64,000 nucleotides of DNA from Clostridia bacterium (GCA_017513245.1 JAFXGK010000016.1:37036-101035); one strand, 5' to 3'; positions 28,311-35,257 are shown, counted from the stretch's first letter. Notes: a model not told the origin generated them from the sequence alone. Numbers and translations are program-made.

Positions 28311-29210
28311 TTATTCTTCGGGTACGAGATGGAGCAGGAACACAACACCTTCGGGGGTAAGCTGAGGAGCCGAAAGACGAAGGCCGTACTGCCATCTGCC
28401 GGGGATAATCTCTTCCTCTGCGATGAAGTCGTGCGGCTTGAATTCGAAGTGAACGTGGCCCGACATCATAGCAACGATCGGAACGTTGGGGTCGTGTAAA
28501 ATTTCCATCATTTCGCGGGTTGCATCGTTAAGCAGGCAACTCTTGCAGTGACCTACTTCCTCTGCGCGCTCGTCCGGAACACCCATCATGAGCAGGAGGT
28601 GCTTGTCGGGACGCTCGTCGTGAATGATGTGCTCACCGATTGCGGGTGAGTATGCGGGAAGGTGCATACAAAGTACCATCGGCTTGCCGAGTTTTATTAC
28701 TTCCTTGAACTGCTTTACGGTTTCGGGGAATACGCGGTCGGCCTGGTTATCGATGGCTACGAGAAGAACCTCACCAAGGTCAGCAACCTGAACGTAAGGA
28801 TTATCGTTCTTGATTACTTTAAACTTGGGAACGTTATCAAGCCAGTTATAGATCTGGTTGTATGTACGGGGATAGTTCCAGTCGTGATTGCCGAGGGCAT
28901 AAACGTAGTTTTTGCACTCCTTATTGAAGAACTCATCAATAAGGTCAAGGTTTGCTGCCGACGGGAAGTCGATAATATCGCCGCAGCCCATAACTGCATC
29001 GGGTTGGGTTTTGTTTATATACTCGCGAATCTCGGCAAAGCAACGAGAACCATTCGGGAACATATAGGAACGTTCCTTCTGCAACTTCTGGCTGTATTCG
29101 TCATCATCGCGTTCGTCACGTAAAGTGAGGTGCATATCGGCAAGGCCGACGATGTTTTTGGGCTCGGTAAGACCCTTAACCTTCAGTGTTCTTTCTACAA
29201 TGTGAAGCAT
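28311..29210 (-). CDS. Calcineurin-like metallophosphoesterase, cytosolic
   Basis: The 299-residue product has the metallophosphoesterase motifs in order: LADMHLTL, GCGDIID, LGNHDWNYP, CMHLPAYSP and MSGHVHFEF. It should carry a two-metal centre. There is no signal peptide or membrane segment. The substrate is unknown. It is one of three metallophosphoesterase genes within 7 kb, but it is not closely similar to the other two by eye. It has its own terminator, and no clear promoter was found, so it may be read from the surface-protein gene upstream through a weak terminator. Confidence 0.85.
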   Translation of the reverse strand: MLHIVERTLKVKGLTEPKNIVGLADMHLTLRDERDDDEYSQKLQKERSYMFPNGSRCFAEIREYINKTQPDAVMGCGDIIDFPSAANLDLIDEFFNKECKNYVYALGNHDWNYPRTYNQIYNWLDNVPKFKVIKNDNPYVQVADLGEVLLVAIDNQADRVFPETVKQFKEVIKLGKPMVLCMHLPAYSPAIGEHIIHDERPDKHLLLMMGVPDERAEEVGHCKSCLLNDATREMMEILHDPNVPIVAMMSGHVHFEFKPHDFIAEEEIIPGRWQYGLRLSAPQLTPEGVVFLLHLVPEE

Positions 29211-29250
29211 TTTTTAACTCTCCTTTTCAGAGCTTTGGGTTGATATAATT

Positions 29251-29282
29251 TAAGGCGCACATATAAAACTATATGCGCGCCG
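29251..29282 (-). terminator. Weak terminator after surface-protein gene
   Basis: GGCGCACATAT (29254-29264) pairs with ATATGCGCGCC (29271-29281), apart from one mismatch. On the minus strand only TTAAATT follows, so termination may be partial. Confidence 0.5.
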
Positions 29283-29293
29283 TAAATTTAAAG

Positions 29294-30550
29294 TTAAGCC
29301 TTTTTCTTCTTAAGAACGATAGCAACACCTGCTGCTAATACGGCTATTACTAATACGGTAATAGCAATCGGAAGAACGGAATTGTCACCGGTGGATACCG
29401 GAGGCTTCGGTTCAGAACCACCGGGGGTGCTCTCTACAGGCTCTTCCATACCGTAAACGGCAAGAACTGCGCCCTTAGCGAGTTTTACGGAAACCTTGTT
29501 GCCGTTAACCTTATCGCTAACCTTATCGAGTTTACCGGTTGCGGGGTTGTAGATGGCTACGTCATAATCAAGATCAGAAACGGTATCGAGAATGTCGAGG
29601 TCTACGTTATACTCGGTGCCTGCAGCGGCAGGAACGGAAACGCCCTGACCGTTTACAAAATCAACCTTGAATATGTAATATGCGGAAACGTCATCGTCGA
29701 AGAGGTCTGTAACGGCGTCCTTCTCGGTATCGGAGGGAGCGGTAATAACAGCGCTTACTTCCTCGCTGAATACACCCTTATCGGCAGAAACGGTTGCACC
29801 GTAGGTGGGCTCAGTCTTCTCTTCGGGAACATAAGTCTTTATAGAATCGCCACACTCGGAGCATACGTTTTCAAACCAATTGTCCTGTCCTGCAACGGGA
29901 GTCCACTGATTTGCATACTCGTGGCCCTTTGCATCTACGGGAATATCGGAATACTCGCCGCAAGCGCAGTAGAAACGGTCAAAACCGGGATCGTCACAGT
30001 CGGGAGCAAGGCTCTCGGTTTCGTTCTTGGTTTTATAGTCGTGCTCGTGCTTTACGGTTACATAAAGGGTATCGTCGGCTACGCCGTCAGCGAAAACCTT
30101 GGAGCCGTTTTTATTAAGCTTCTTGGTTTCAACCTTGATCATAGCGGTCTCGTCGCCCGAGAGAGCAAGACCATTTTTAACGGTGAAGGTAATGGTTGCG
30201 AATACGGCGTCAGCATCAATATCGTTGCTAACTGCGGAGGCGCCTGCAAACTTAACGGTATCATTCTTTAAGTTACGGGCGGAAACCTCAGGCATTGCGT
30301 CGCCTAAAACAACATCTGCAACATCAAGTGTAAACACTGTGTCATCGAAGGTTACGGTGTATTCGATATTGGTAAAGTCAATATCGCTGCCTGCAACAAC
30401 CTTAACCTCGTATTTTTCGCCGGGCTTAACCGAAGAAGCGCCGGTGAGAACTACGGCTTCAGCCGCAGCGGCAGAGGCCACACAGGCAAATGCACCAAAC
30501 ACGAGAACAAGTGTAAGAAGCATTGCTAAAAGTTTAACGGATTTTTTCAT
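29294..30550 (-). CDS. Cell-surface protein with cohesin-like domain and sorting-type C-terminus
   Basis: The 418-residue protein has a signal peptide (about 1-28) and a cohesin-like beta-sandwich region (about 33-165: PGEKYEVKVVAGSDIDFTN, VFATITFTVKNG). A middle segment has paired cysteines (CACGEYSD, CSECGDS) and HEHDY, a pattern common in clostridial surface proteins. The C-terminus reads PPVSTGDNS, then a membrane helix, then KKKKA. That ending resembles a sortase sorting signal, although the pentapeptide is not a canonical LPXTG. Function is unknown, and cohesin is by fold resemblance only. It has a strong promoter. Confidence 0.75.
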   Translation of the reverse strand: MKKSVKLLAMLLTLVLVFGAFACVASAAAAEAVVLTGASSVKPGEKYEVKVVAGSDIDFTNIEYTVTFDDTVFTLDVADVVLGDAMPEVSARNLKNDTVKFAGASAVSNDIDADAVFATITFTVKNGLALSGDETAMIKVETKKLNKNGSKVFADGVADDTLYVTVKHEHDYKTKNETESLAPDCDDPGFDRFYCACGEYSDIPVDAKGHEYANQWTPVAGQDNWFENVCSECGDSIKTYVPEEKTEPTYGATVSADKGVFSEEVSAVITAPSDTEKDAVTDLFDDDVSAYYIFKVDFVNGQGVSVPAAAGTEYNVDLDILDTVSDLDYDVAIYNPATGKLDKVSDKVNGNKVSVKLAKGAVLAVYGMEEPVESTPGGSEPKPPVSTGDNSVLPIAITVLVIAVLAAGVAIVLKKKKA

Positions 30551-30577
30551 AAAACAACATCCTTTCTGGCTTTTAGG

Positions 30578-30601
30578 TAGTGCAAAATATAAAATGCACT
30601 A
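30578..30601 (-). promoter_or_regulatory. 5' UTR hairpin ahead of surface-protein gene
   Basis: TAGTGCA (30578-30584) and TGCACTA (30595-30601) form a perfect seven-pair stem between the promoter and the ribosome binding site AAAGGATG. It may stabilise the mRNA; no regulator is implied. Confidence 0.4.
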
Positions 30602-30611
30602 ATACAAGGAT

Positions 30612-30640
30612 AGTATATAACAAAATTTATGCTATGTCAA
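30612..30640 (-). promoter_or_regulatory. Strong promoter for surface-protein gene
   Basis: Minus-strand TTGACA (30635-30640) and TATACT (30612-30617) are spaced by 17 bases, followed by an untranslated leader of about 60 bases. Confidence 0.8.
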
Positions 30641-30697
30641 TAAAGTATGGCGAATTTTTACTTATTTTTTTACTTAAATCACACAAAAAATAAAAAA

Positions 30698-30728
30698 ACA
30701 CCGCTATATCCTTTCGAATATGCGGTGT
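30698..30728 (-). terminator. Terminator after PPIase lipoprotein gene
   Basis: ACACCGC (30698-30704) pairs with GCGGTGT (30722-30728), and the stem extends through an AT-rich bulged part. On the minus strand a run of seven T residues follows. Confidence 0.8.
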
Positions 30729-30737
30729 TATTTGTTT

Positions 30738-31769
30738 TTATTCAACTACTACGTTATCAAAAAGGAACTGACGAACGTCTTCGTATACGATCATATACTC
30801 CATTTGATTGTAGGAAGCCATATCCTTAAGATCGTCAGCGGTTACGGTTTCGGACTCGGTTGAGAGCTCTTTTGCGAACTCCTCATACTCGGCTTCAACC
30901 TCGTCGGCTGTGGGGATAAGGTCCTCTTTTTGTGCGATATAGTAAAGCACGAGATAATAAGGCATCATATCAACGTAATCTTCTCTTATCTGCTTCTTTA
31001 CAACGGCAACGTCGGTACCGAAATACTCCTCAAGAGTTATACCGTACATTTCTGCGGTTTCTTCATAGTTCTTGATTTCGAGATTTACAAAGTAATCAAC
31101 CTCGTCATTCGGGGTTTTTAAAACCTTGGCCTCGTCGGAAAGCTTTTCATGACAATACGTCTGAACTGCGCAGGAAAAAGCATAGGCGTTATAATCCTCA
31201 GCGTTTTTATAGCCGAGCTTTTTGGCAACCTCATCGTCCACCTCGGGGTATTCGATACGGGTTACCTTTTTAACGTTAACGGTAAACACAACGTCCTGAC
31301 CGTTAAGTTTTTCGTTGCCGTAGTCCTCGGGGAAGGTAAGGTCGAGCTTTACGGTGCTGCCGATTGCGGCGCCGATAAGGCCATCCTCAAAACCGTCAAT
31401 AAAGGAGTTCGAGCCGATTACAAGGTCGTAACCCGAGGTTTCGGTGCCGCCCTCGAAGGGTACGCCGTCCAGCGTGCCGACGTAGGTAATGGTGGCGGTA
31501 TCGCCCATCTGCACCTTGCCCGAAGCGATTTCAACCTCTTCACCAAGGCTTGCACTGCTCATATCGTACTCCATTTGGTCCTTAACTACGGCCAGAAAAT
31601 CTTCGTCGTCGGACGAAATTTTCATACCCTTGTACTCGCCTACGGTTACGTACTCATCAAGGTCATATTTGAAAAGGCCTGTTTCTTTTACCTCTTTCGA
31701 GCCGCCGCAGCCTGCAAAAAGTCCTGCGGTGAGTAATATGCAAAGTAGTAATGCTATTGTCTTTTTCAT
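30738..31769 (-). CDS. Lipoprotein with FKBP-type PPIase and trigger-factor-like C-terminus
   Basis: The 343-residue product has a lipoprotein signal with lipobox LFAGC (Cys about residue 20). An FKBP domain follows (about 83-165: GDTATITYVGTLDGVPFEGG, GSNSFIDGFEDGLIGA, DVVFTVNVKKV), then a helical C-terminal region resembling the chaperone arms of trigger factor (PNDEVDYFVNLEIKNYEETAEMYG). It probably helps secreted proteins fold on the outer face of the membrane, much as PrsA does. Maturation would need Lgt and LspA, both encoded in the window. Cytosolic trigger factor itself is not here. Confidence 0.85.
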   Translation of the reverse strand: MKKTIALLLCILLTAGLFAGCGGSKEVKETGLFKYDLDEYVTVGEYKGMKISSDDEDFLAVVKDQMEYDMSSASLGEEVEIASGKVQMGDTATITYVGTLDGVPFEGGTETSGYDLVIGSNSFIDGFEDGLIGAAIGSTVKLDLTFPEDYGNEKLNGQDVVFTVNVKKVTRIEYPEVDDEVAKKLGYKNAEDYNAYAFSCAVQTYCHEKLSDEAKVLKTPNDEVDYFVNLEIKNYEETAEMYGITLEEYFGTDVAVVKKQIREDYVDMMPYYLVLYYIAQKEDLIPTADEVEAEYEEFAKELSTESETVTADDLKDMASYNQMEYMIVYEDVRQFLFDNVVVE

Positions 31770-31807
31770 AGATTTTCTCCTAATTTGGATTTGCTTTATG
31801 CCTTCCT

Positions 31808-31836
31808 ATTTTATATTACAAATCGACTTTTGTCAA
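31808..31836 (-). promoter_or_regulatory. Promoter for PPIase lipoprotein
   Basis: Minus-strand TTGACA (31831-31836) and TAAAAT (31808-31813) have a 17-base spacer. The -35 box lies inside the last codons of the upstream metallophosphoesterase gene. Confidence 0.72.
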
Positions 31837-32658
31837 CTTGGTAACCACAATATCTGGTGGATTGCCGAGACGGACGGGAATAATGCTCTGCCCTATTCCC
31901 CGACTGACTATCATTTTTGTTTCGTTCTTCTCAAAAAGGCCTGCGTCGTATTTCGGAAAGAGACCCTGTATCGGCACGTAGAGGCCGCCAAGCAGCGGCA
32001 GTCTGAATTGGCCGCCGTGAACGTGCCCCGAAAACACGACGTCAAAACCGTGCTTTACATAGGTTTCGAAAATTTCGGGTCGGTGGGATAAAAGAATGCT
32101 GTACTCCCCTTCTTTTTTATCGAACTCGGATATAAATTCTTCAGCGGCTTTTATAGAATTTTTGAGTTGATAATTAGTGATAAATTGGGGGTCACGAAGG
32201 CCGAAAAGCGCAATTTTTGCATCGCCGCGGCAAAGGTGTTTTTTTGAGTTATCAATCACTTCGGCGCCGTTTTTTTCAAGCTTTTCTTTTAGGGTAGGCC
32301 ACTCGGTAAAACGGGCTTCGTGATTGCCGCTTACAAAGTAGACGGGAGCGATTTTTCGAAGGTTTTTTACAAGCTTTTCGGCGGCGGGTATATTAGGCTT
32401 TCGGGAGTCGATTATATCGCCGGTTATTACGATGATTTCGGGCTTTTCGGTCGAAATTTTGCCGAGAAGTCGGGCATTTTCTTTGCCGAAAACGGCACCG
32501 TGAATATCGGATAGCTGGACTATCTTAAAGCCGTCGAATTCGGCAGGCAAACGCGAGGAAGCGGCAGTATAGCGGCTGATTTTAAGGCGCTTGTTATCGA
32601 AAATTATCAGCGCGGTAATAACGGCTGCAAGTACGGCCGCTAAAATTATGTATTTCAT
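31816..32658 (-). CDS. Membrane-anchored metallophosphoesterase, YkuE/YaeI-like
   Basis: The 280-residue protein has an N-terminal membrane helix (residues 3-20). The catalytic domain carries LSDIHGAVFG, ITGDIIDSR, VSGNHEARF, LLSHRPE and SGHVHGGQFRLP. The last motif and the C-terminal GIGQSIIPVRLGNPP stretch are typical of the YkuE/YaeI group, some of which hydrolyse UDP-diacylglucosamine or other lipid-linked phosphates. It faces outside if the helix acts as a signal anchor. A -10 box TATAAT with a poor -35 lies upstream near 32690. Confidence 0.88.
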   Translation of the reverse strand: MKYIILAAVLAAVITALIIFDNKRLKISRYTAASSRLPAEFDGFKIVQLSDIHGAVFGKENARLLGKISTEKPEIIVITGDIIDSRKPNIPAAEKLVKNLRKIAPVYFVSGNHEARFTEWPTLKEKLEKNGAEVIDNSKKHLCRGDAKIALFGLRDPQFITNYQLKNSIKAAEEFISEFDKKEGEYSILLSHRPEIFETYVKHGFDVVFSGHVHGGQFRLPLLGGLYVPIQGLFPKYDAGLFEKNETKMIVSRGIGQSIIPVRLGNPPDIVVTKLTKVDL

Positions 32659-32729
32659 TCGCTCCCCTCCTTGGTGGTTTTCTCATATTATACACTAGTG
32701 CGCAAATAATTTCCACAAATAAATAAGTC

Positions 32730-32758
32730 TTGATTATTTTTAAATGTTGTTGTATAAT
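32730..32758 (+). promoter_or_regulatory. Promoter for tRNA-Leu
   Basis: TTGATT (32730-32735) and TATAAT (32753-32758) have a 17-base spacer and lie 16 bases before the tRNA. Confidence 0.75.
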
Positions 32759-32774
32759 GACTTGGTGATTTCAC

Positions 32775-32861
32775 GCCGGTGTGTTGGAATTGGCAGACGA
32801 GGCGGACTCAAAATCCGTTGGTAGCGATACCGTGCGGGTTCGACCCCCGCCACCGGCACCA
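32775..32861 (+). tRNA. tRNA-Leu (anticodon CAA)
   Basis: An 87-base class II tRNA with acceptor stem GCCGGTG pairing with CACCGGC, D-loop region TTGGCAGA, and anticodon stem GCGGA/TCCGT around the loop CTCAAAA, giving anticodon CAA. It has a variable arm and the T arm GCGGGTTCGACCCCCGC. The genomic sequence encodes discriminator A and CCA. It reads UUG leucine codons and should receive the MiaA/MiaB modification at A37. It has its own promoter and terminator, and two partial copies of its 3' end follow downstream. Confidence 0.96.
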
Positions 32862-32868
32862 TAAAGAT

Positions 32869-32904
32869 AACACTCTAACCGCAAGGTTGGGGTGTTATTT
32901 TTTT
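32869..32904 (+). terminator. tRNA-Leu terminator
   Basis: AACACTCTAACC (32869-32880) pairs with GGTTGGGGTGTT (32885-32896), with two wobbles, around GCAA. A T run follows. Confidence 0.85.
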
Positions 32905-32949
32905 GGTCTTGTCGGTCGAGGGGTCGAAAAGGCGGGAGCGAAGCGGAAG

Positions 32950-32973
32950 AAAACAGTCCGGTGGACTGTTTTT
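32950..32973. terminator. Terminator-like hairpin of unclear use
   Basis: AAAACAGTCC pairs with GGACTGTTTT around GGT, with A and T runs on either side, so it could act on either strand. No gene precedes it. It lies in the tRNA-fragment region and may have travelled with inserted DNA. Confidence 0.5.
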
Positions 32974-33009
32974 GCCGCCGTGGGCATGGTAGGCGCGTTG
33001 CGCCGGAGT

Positions 33010-33029
33010 GACCCCCGCCACCGGCACCA
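33010..33029 (+). repeat. Partial copy of tRNA-Leu 3' end (copy B)
   Basis: Twenty bases identical to positions 32842-32861, the T arm 3' side through CCA. The body of the tRNA is missing. A hairpin with a T-rich tail follows. It looks like an attachment-site remnant or duplicated tRNA tail. Confidence 0.8.
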
Positions 33030-33032
33030 CAC

Positions 33033-33064
33033 TAAGCAATCATCTTTTTGGATGGTTGCTTTAT
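33033..33064 (+). terminator. Terminator after tRNA fragment copy B
   Basis: AAGCAATCATC pairs with GGATGGTTGCTT across TTTTT, with wobbles and a slight offset, followed by TATTTTTAT. Its arms resemble the outer arms of the terminator at 33950-34016. Confidence 0.65.
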
Positions 33065-33083
33065 TTTTATGTATAAAAGCATA

Positions 33084-33114
33084 ATACCGTGCGGGTTCGA
33101 CCCAGCCGGCACCA
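33084..33114 (+). repeat. Partial copy of tRNA-Leu 3' end (copy C)
   Basis: Positions 33084-33103 are identical to tRNA positions 32827-32846 (variable arm through T loop). After a short deletion the sequence resumes with CCGGCACCA. The 5' two thirds of the tRNA is missing, so it cannot be functional. Confidence 0.8.
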
Positions 33115-33116
33115 CG

Positions 33117-33156
33117 AAAAAAGTCACTTTTGTCTACCGACAAAGGTGACTTTTTT
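33117..33156. terminator. Terminator after tRNA fragment copy C
   Basis: GTCACTTTTGTC pairs with GACAAAGGTGAC around TACC, flanked by A6 and T6, so it could work in both directions. Its T run overlaps the left end of the hairpin-array element. Confidence 0.8.
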
Positions 33157-33330
33157 CAATGATATCCGTTCCTGTCGGAACGGGTGATATACCCTGTGGG
33201 TATGATATCTGCTTCGCAGATGATATGCGCTTCGCGTATGATGGAACGGATATTATATCATGCTTGCAAAGCAAGTATATCATACGGCAACGCCGTATAT
33301 CATATCGACGCAGTCGATGCATCATTGAAA
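33154..33330. repeat. Hairpin-array element with terminal inverted repeats
   Basis: A 177-bp segment bounded by TTTCAATGAT (33154-33163) and ATCATTGAAA (33321-33330), perfect inverted repeats. Inside are seven short hairpins with 3-4 base loops, with stems at 33166-33183, 33189-33203, 33207-33221, 33225-33239, 33261-33277, 33282-33298 and 33304-33318. They are separated by GATAT in the left half and ATATCAT in the right half. ATATCCGTTCC at 33162-33172 can also pair with 33243-33253, so an alternative fold exists. It encodes no plausible protein. It resembles a non-autonomous mobile element or structured RNA. Confidence 0.85.
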
Positions 33331-33353
33331 TTCCCTAGGTTTTATGATATAAT
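33325..33353 (+). promoter_or_regulatory. Promoter for the 33419 gene, -35 within the hairpin element
   Basis: TTGAAA (33325-33330), the last six bases of the element's right inverted repeat, is followed after 17 bases by TATAAT (33348-33353). The downstream gene starts 65 bases after the -10 box. Confidence 0.65.
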
Positions 33354-33418
33354 AATTCCCAAAAGAGATGATTATGTGAAAGAAAACAAGCTTGCCGAAC
33401 TGCAAGGGAGAATACAAA

Positions 33419-33892
33419 ATGATCATACGCAAACACGGCTATGTTCTGGATGTTGATATTGAAAGCACCTCAAAATATTCCCGGGAACACAATATATGTG
33501 ATTGTGATGAGGATCGCAATCTTTATGCCCAAATCGCAGAGAAATTCCCTAAACTTAAAGAATTCCTTGCCGAATTGGGCTTATTGATTGAAAGACCCGA
33601 TGAAATAGGATCTTGTGCTGACAAGGATTATATTGACTATCATTTTGTTTCTTACACCGTAATCGGTAAAATATTAGAATCTGATAAGTACGAAATTGAT
33701 ATGTTTGACGGAGGTCTTTTTCTTAATATAGTTATTGACAATTGGTATGTTCCCAACGAACAAAAAACAGACGAATATTTTACTGTCACCATTTACGGCA
33801 TAGATTTGCCGTGGGTGTTGGATGAACCTTTTCCCGAAAGCAAGAGAAGCTCTTTTCTCGAACTAATTAAGAAACTATTTCATTGGCATTAG
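33419..33892 (+). CDS. Small acidic hypothetical protein, possibly immunity-like
   Basis: A 157-residue soluble, acidic protein starting MIIRKHGYVLDVDIESTSKY, with a Cys/Asp cluster CDCDEDRNLYAQ and the segments FPKLKEFLAELG and YTVIGKILESDKYEIDMFDGG. There is no signal peptide or membrane segment. From memory it resembles small clostridial proteins found beside polymorphic toxins and treated as possible immunity proteins, but no toxin gene is nearby. I chose this ATG because GGGAG precedes it; the frame extends nine codons further upstream. Its base composition is more AT-rich than its neighbours, consistent with acquisition. Confidence 0.75.
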   Translation: MIIRKHGYVLDVDIESTSKYSREHNICDCDEDRNLYAQIAEKFPKLKEFLAELGLLIERPDEIGSCADKDYIDYHFVSYTVIGKILESDKYEIDMFDGGLFLNIVIDNWYVPNEQKTDEYFTVTIYGIDLPWVLDEPFPESKRSSFLELIKKLFHWH

Positions 33893-33949
33893 CATACTTT
33901 TGCTTACTTTTACCTCATTTCTGCTCCGTTTGGTTACTCTTAGGTATAA

Positions 33950-34016
33950 AGCAATCGTCCTTAGGGAGTTGCGGTTAGGGATAAACCGCAACTCCCTTTT
34001 GGGATGGTTGCTTTTT
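33950..34016 (+). terminator. Large nested terminator after the 33419 gene
   Basis: A perfect 13-bp inner stem (GGGAGTTGCGGTT with AACCGCAACTCCC) sits inside an outer stem formed by AGCAATCGTCC and GGATGGTTGCT, followed by T5. The outer arms nearly repeat the terminator at 33033-33064. Confidence 0.85.
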
Positions 34017-34023
34017 GTTGTTA

Positions 34024-34052
34024 TTGCAAAAAGTGTCGGTTTGTGATATCTT
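34024..34052 (+). promoter_or_regulatory. Putative promoter for secreted metallophosphoesterase
   Basis: TTGCAA (34024-34029) and TATCTT (34047-34052) with a 17-base spacer, 30 bases before the start codon. The -10 box is imperfect. Confidence 0.5.
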
Positions 34053-34082
34053 TATTTTAAAGTAATTTTTTAGGAGTACGAT

Positions 34083-35240
34083 ATGAAAAAGAAGCTTATT
34101 ATTGCCGCCTCGGCGGTAGCGCTTGTGGCCGTTTTGGCTGCAGTTATGTTTATCCCCTTCTTCGAAGTCAAGGCTGAGGAACCCTTTGTTATCGCTTGTT
34201 TCAGCGATCCGCACCACGACTACGGAATTCAGAATTCCGCTCCGTATACGCGTCCTTCCTCGCAAAATGCGGTTAAGTACGTAAACAAGGTGACCGACGG
34301 CGGCGCCGATCTTGTTTTGGTTGGCGGCGATATTTCGGGACGTTTCAGCGATTGGACCGACGAGAGCATAAAAAATATGATGGATGGCTCTTTTGACCTT
34401 TTTAAATCGGCCTCGAAGAACGGTGATATTCTTTGGGTTACGGGCAACCACGACCCCGAGCCTTCGGTATATATCGACACTATGGAAATAAACTCGAACG
34501 ACTATAGCACCCACCTTGAAAACGCTATGGGCAAGCCGAACGCACCGCTTTACAGTGCGGATATCGGTGAAGAGCACACCTTCCCCTTCGACGAGCTTCT
34601 TTGCTACAGATATAGCGTAAACGGCTTTGAATTTTTGTGCCTTAACAGCCCGCAGGCCGACCGCAGAAACACCAAGCAAGTAGGTGTAAACGGCTTATTT
34701 ATCGAGCAGGTTGAATGGGTTGAAGAGCAGCTTGAAAGCATCGGCAAGGATAAGACCGTATTCCTGCTTTGCCACTATGCGATAGATAAAATTAACACCG
34801 TTACCTCGGCTTTTTACCTCGCTGACACCGAGGTTTACAACGAAAGCCGCGTAAAAATGGCCGAGCTTATGAACGAATACAAGAACGTTATTTACTGCTA
34901 CGGCCACGTACATACCGAACTGCACGAAGCGCTTGCCGACAGCAAGGAATCGGTTCAGCAGATTGACCCTGAAAAGGACAGCGCAATTCAGTGCCATATG
35001 GGTTCGCTCGGATATTGTAAGGACAGCTACAACGACGGCAACCTCAGCGCCGAGGACCCGAAGGTCGTTCAGGTAATGCTCATTTACGTTTATTCCGACC
35101 GTATTGTGTTCGCAGAACATAATACCGGCGAAAAACCCACCTTCGGTGGCGAATACGAACTTGCCCCTTATGAAATCAGCCGCGATTTATCGGCACAGCT
35201 TTGTAAAAAGGTTAGCCTTTTTGAGAAAATTTTCGGTTAA
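34083..35240 (+). CDS. Secreted or membrane-anchored metallophosphoesterase
   Basis: The 385-residue product has an N-terminal hydrophobic segment (about residues 5-28, with VKAEE after it) that is either a signal peptide or an anchor. The calcineurin-like domain carries FSDPHHDYG, VGGDISGR, VTGNHDPEP, LCHYAID and YGHVHTEL. It probably hydrolyses an extracellular phosphoester. It has Shine-Dalgarno TAGGAG and is monocistronic. It is the third metallophosphoesterase in the region and the only one on the plus strand. Confidence 0.85.
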   Translation: MKKKLIIAASAVALVAVLAAVMFIPFFEVKAEEPFVIACFSDPHHDYGIQNSAPYTRPSSQNAVKYVNKVTDGGADLVLVGGDISGRFSDWTDESIKNMMDGSFDLFKSASKNGDILWVTGNHDPEPSVYIDTMEINSNDYSTHLENAMGKPNAPLYSADIGEEHTFPFDELLCYRYSVNGFEFLCLNSPQADRRNTKQVGVNGLFIEQVEWVEEQLESIGKDKTVFLLCHYAIDKINTVTSAFYLADTEVYNESRVKMAELMNEYKNVIYCYGHVHTELHEALADSKESVQQIDPEKDSAIQCHMGSLGYCKDSYNDGNLSAEDPKVVQVMLIYVYSDRIVFAEHNTGEKPTFGGEYELAPYEISRDLSAQLCKKVSLFEKIFG

Positions 35241-35257
35241 AAGGCTGAAAAATGTAA

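Noticed and set aside
28189-28395. Upstream extension of the amidase and a small frame over the terminator
   Set aside because: Both pass through a strong rho-independent terminator and lack a ribosome binding site. The ATG at 28229 with AAAGGAG is better.
33154-33330. CRISPR array
   Set aside because: The regularly spaced units are palindromes with different stems and only 5-7 base spacers. There are no identical repeats with unique 30-base spacers, and no cas genes.
33184-33456. 90-codon frame reading through the hairpin element
   Set aside because: Its first half is the palindromic repeats and its end overlaps the better supported gene at 33419 in another frame.
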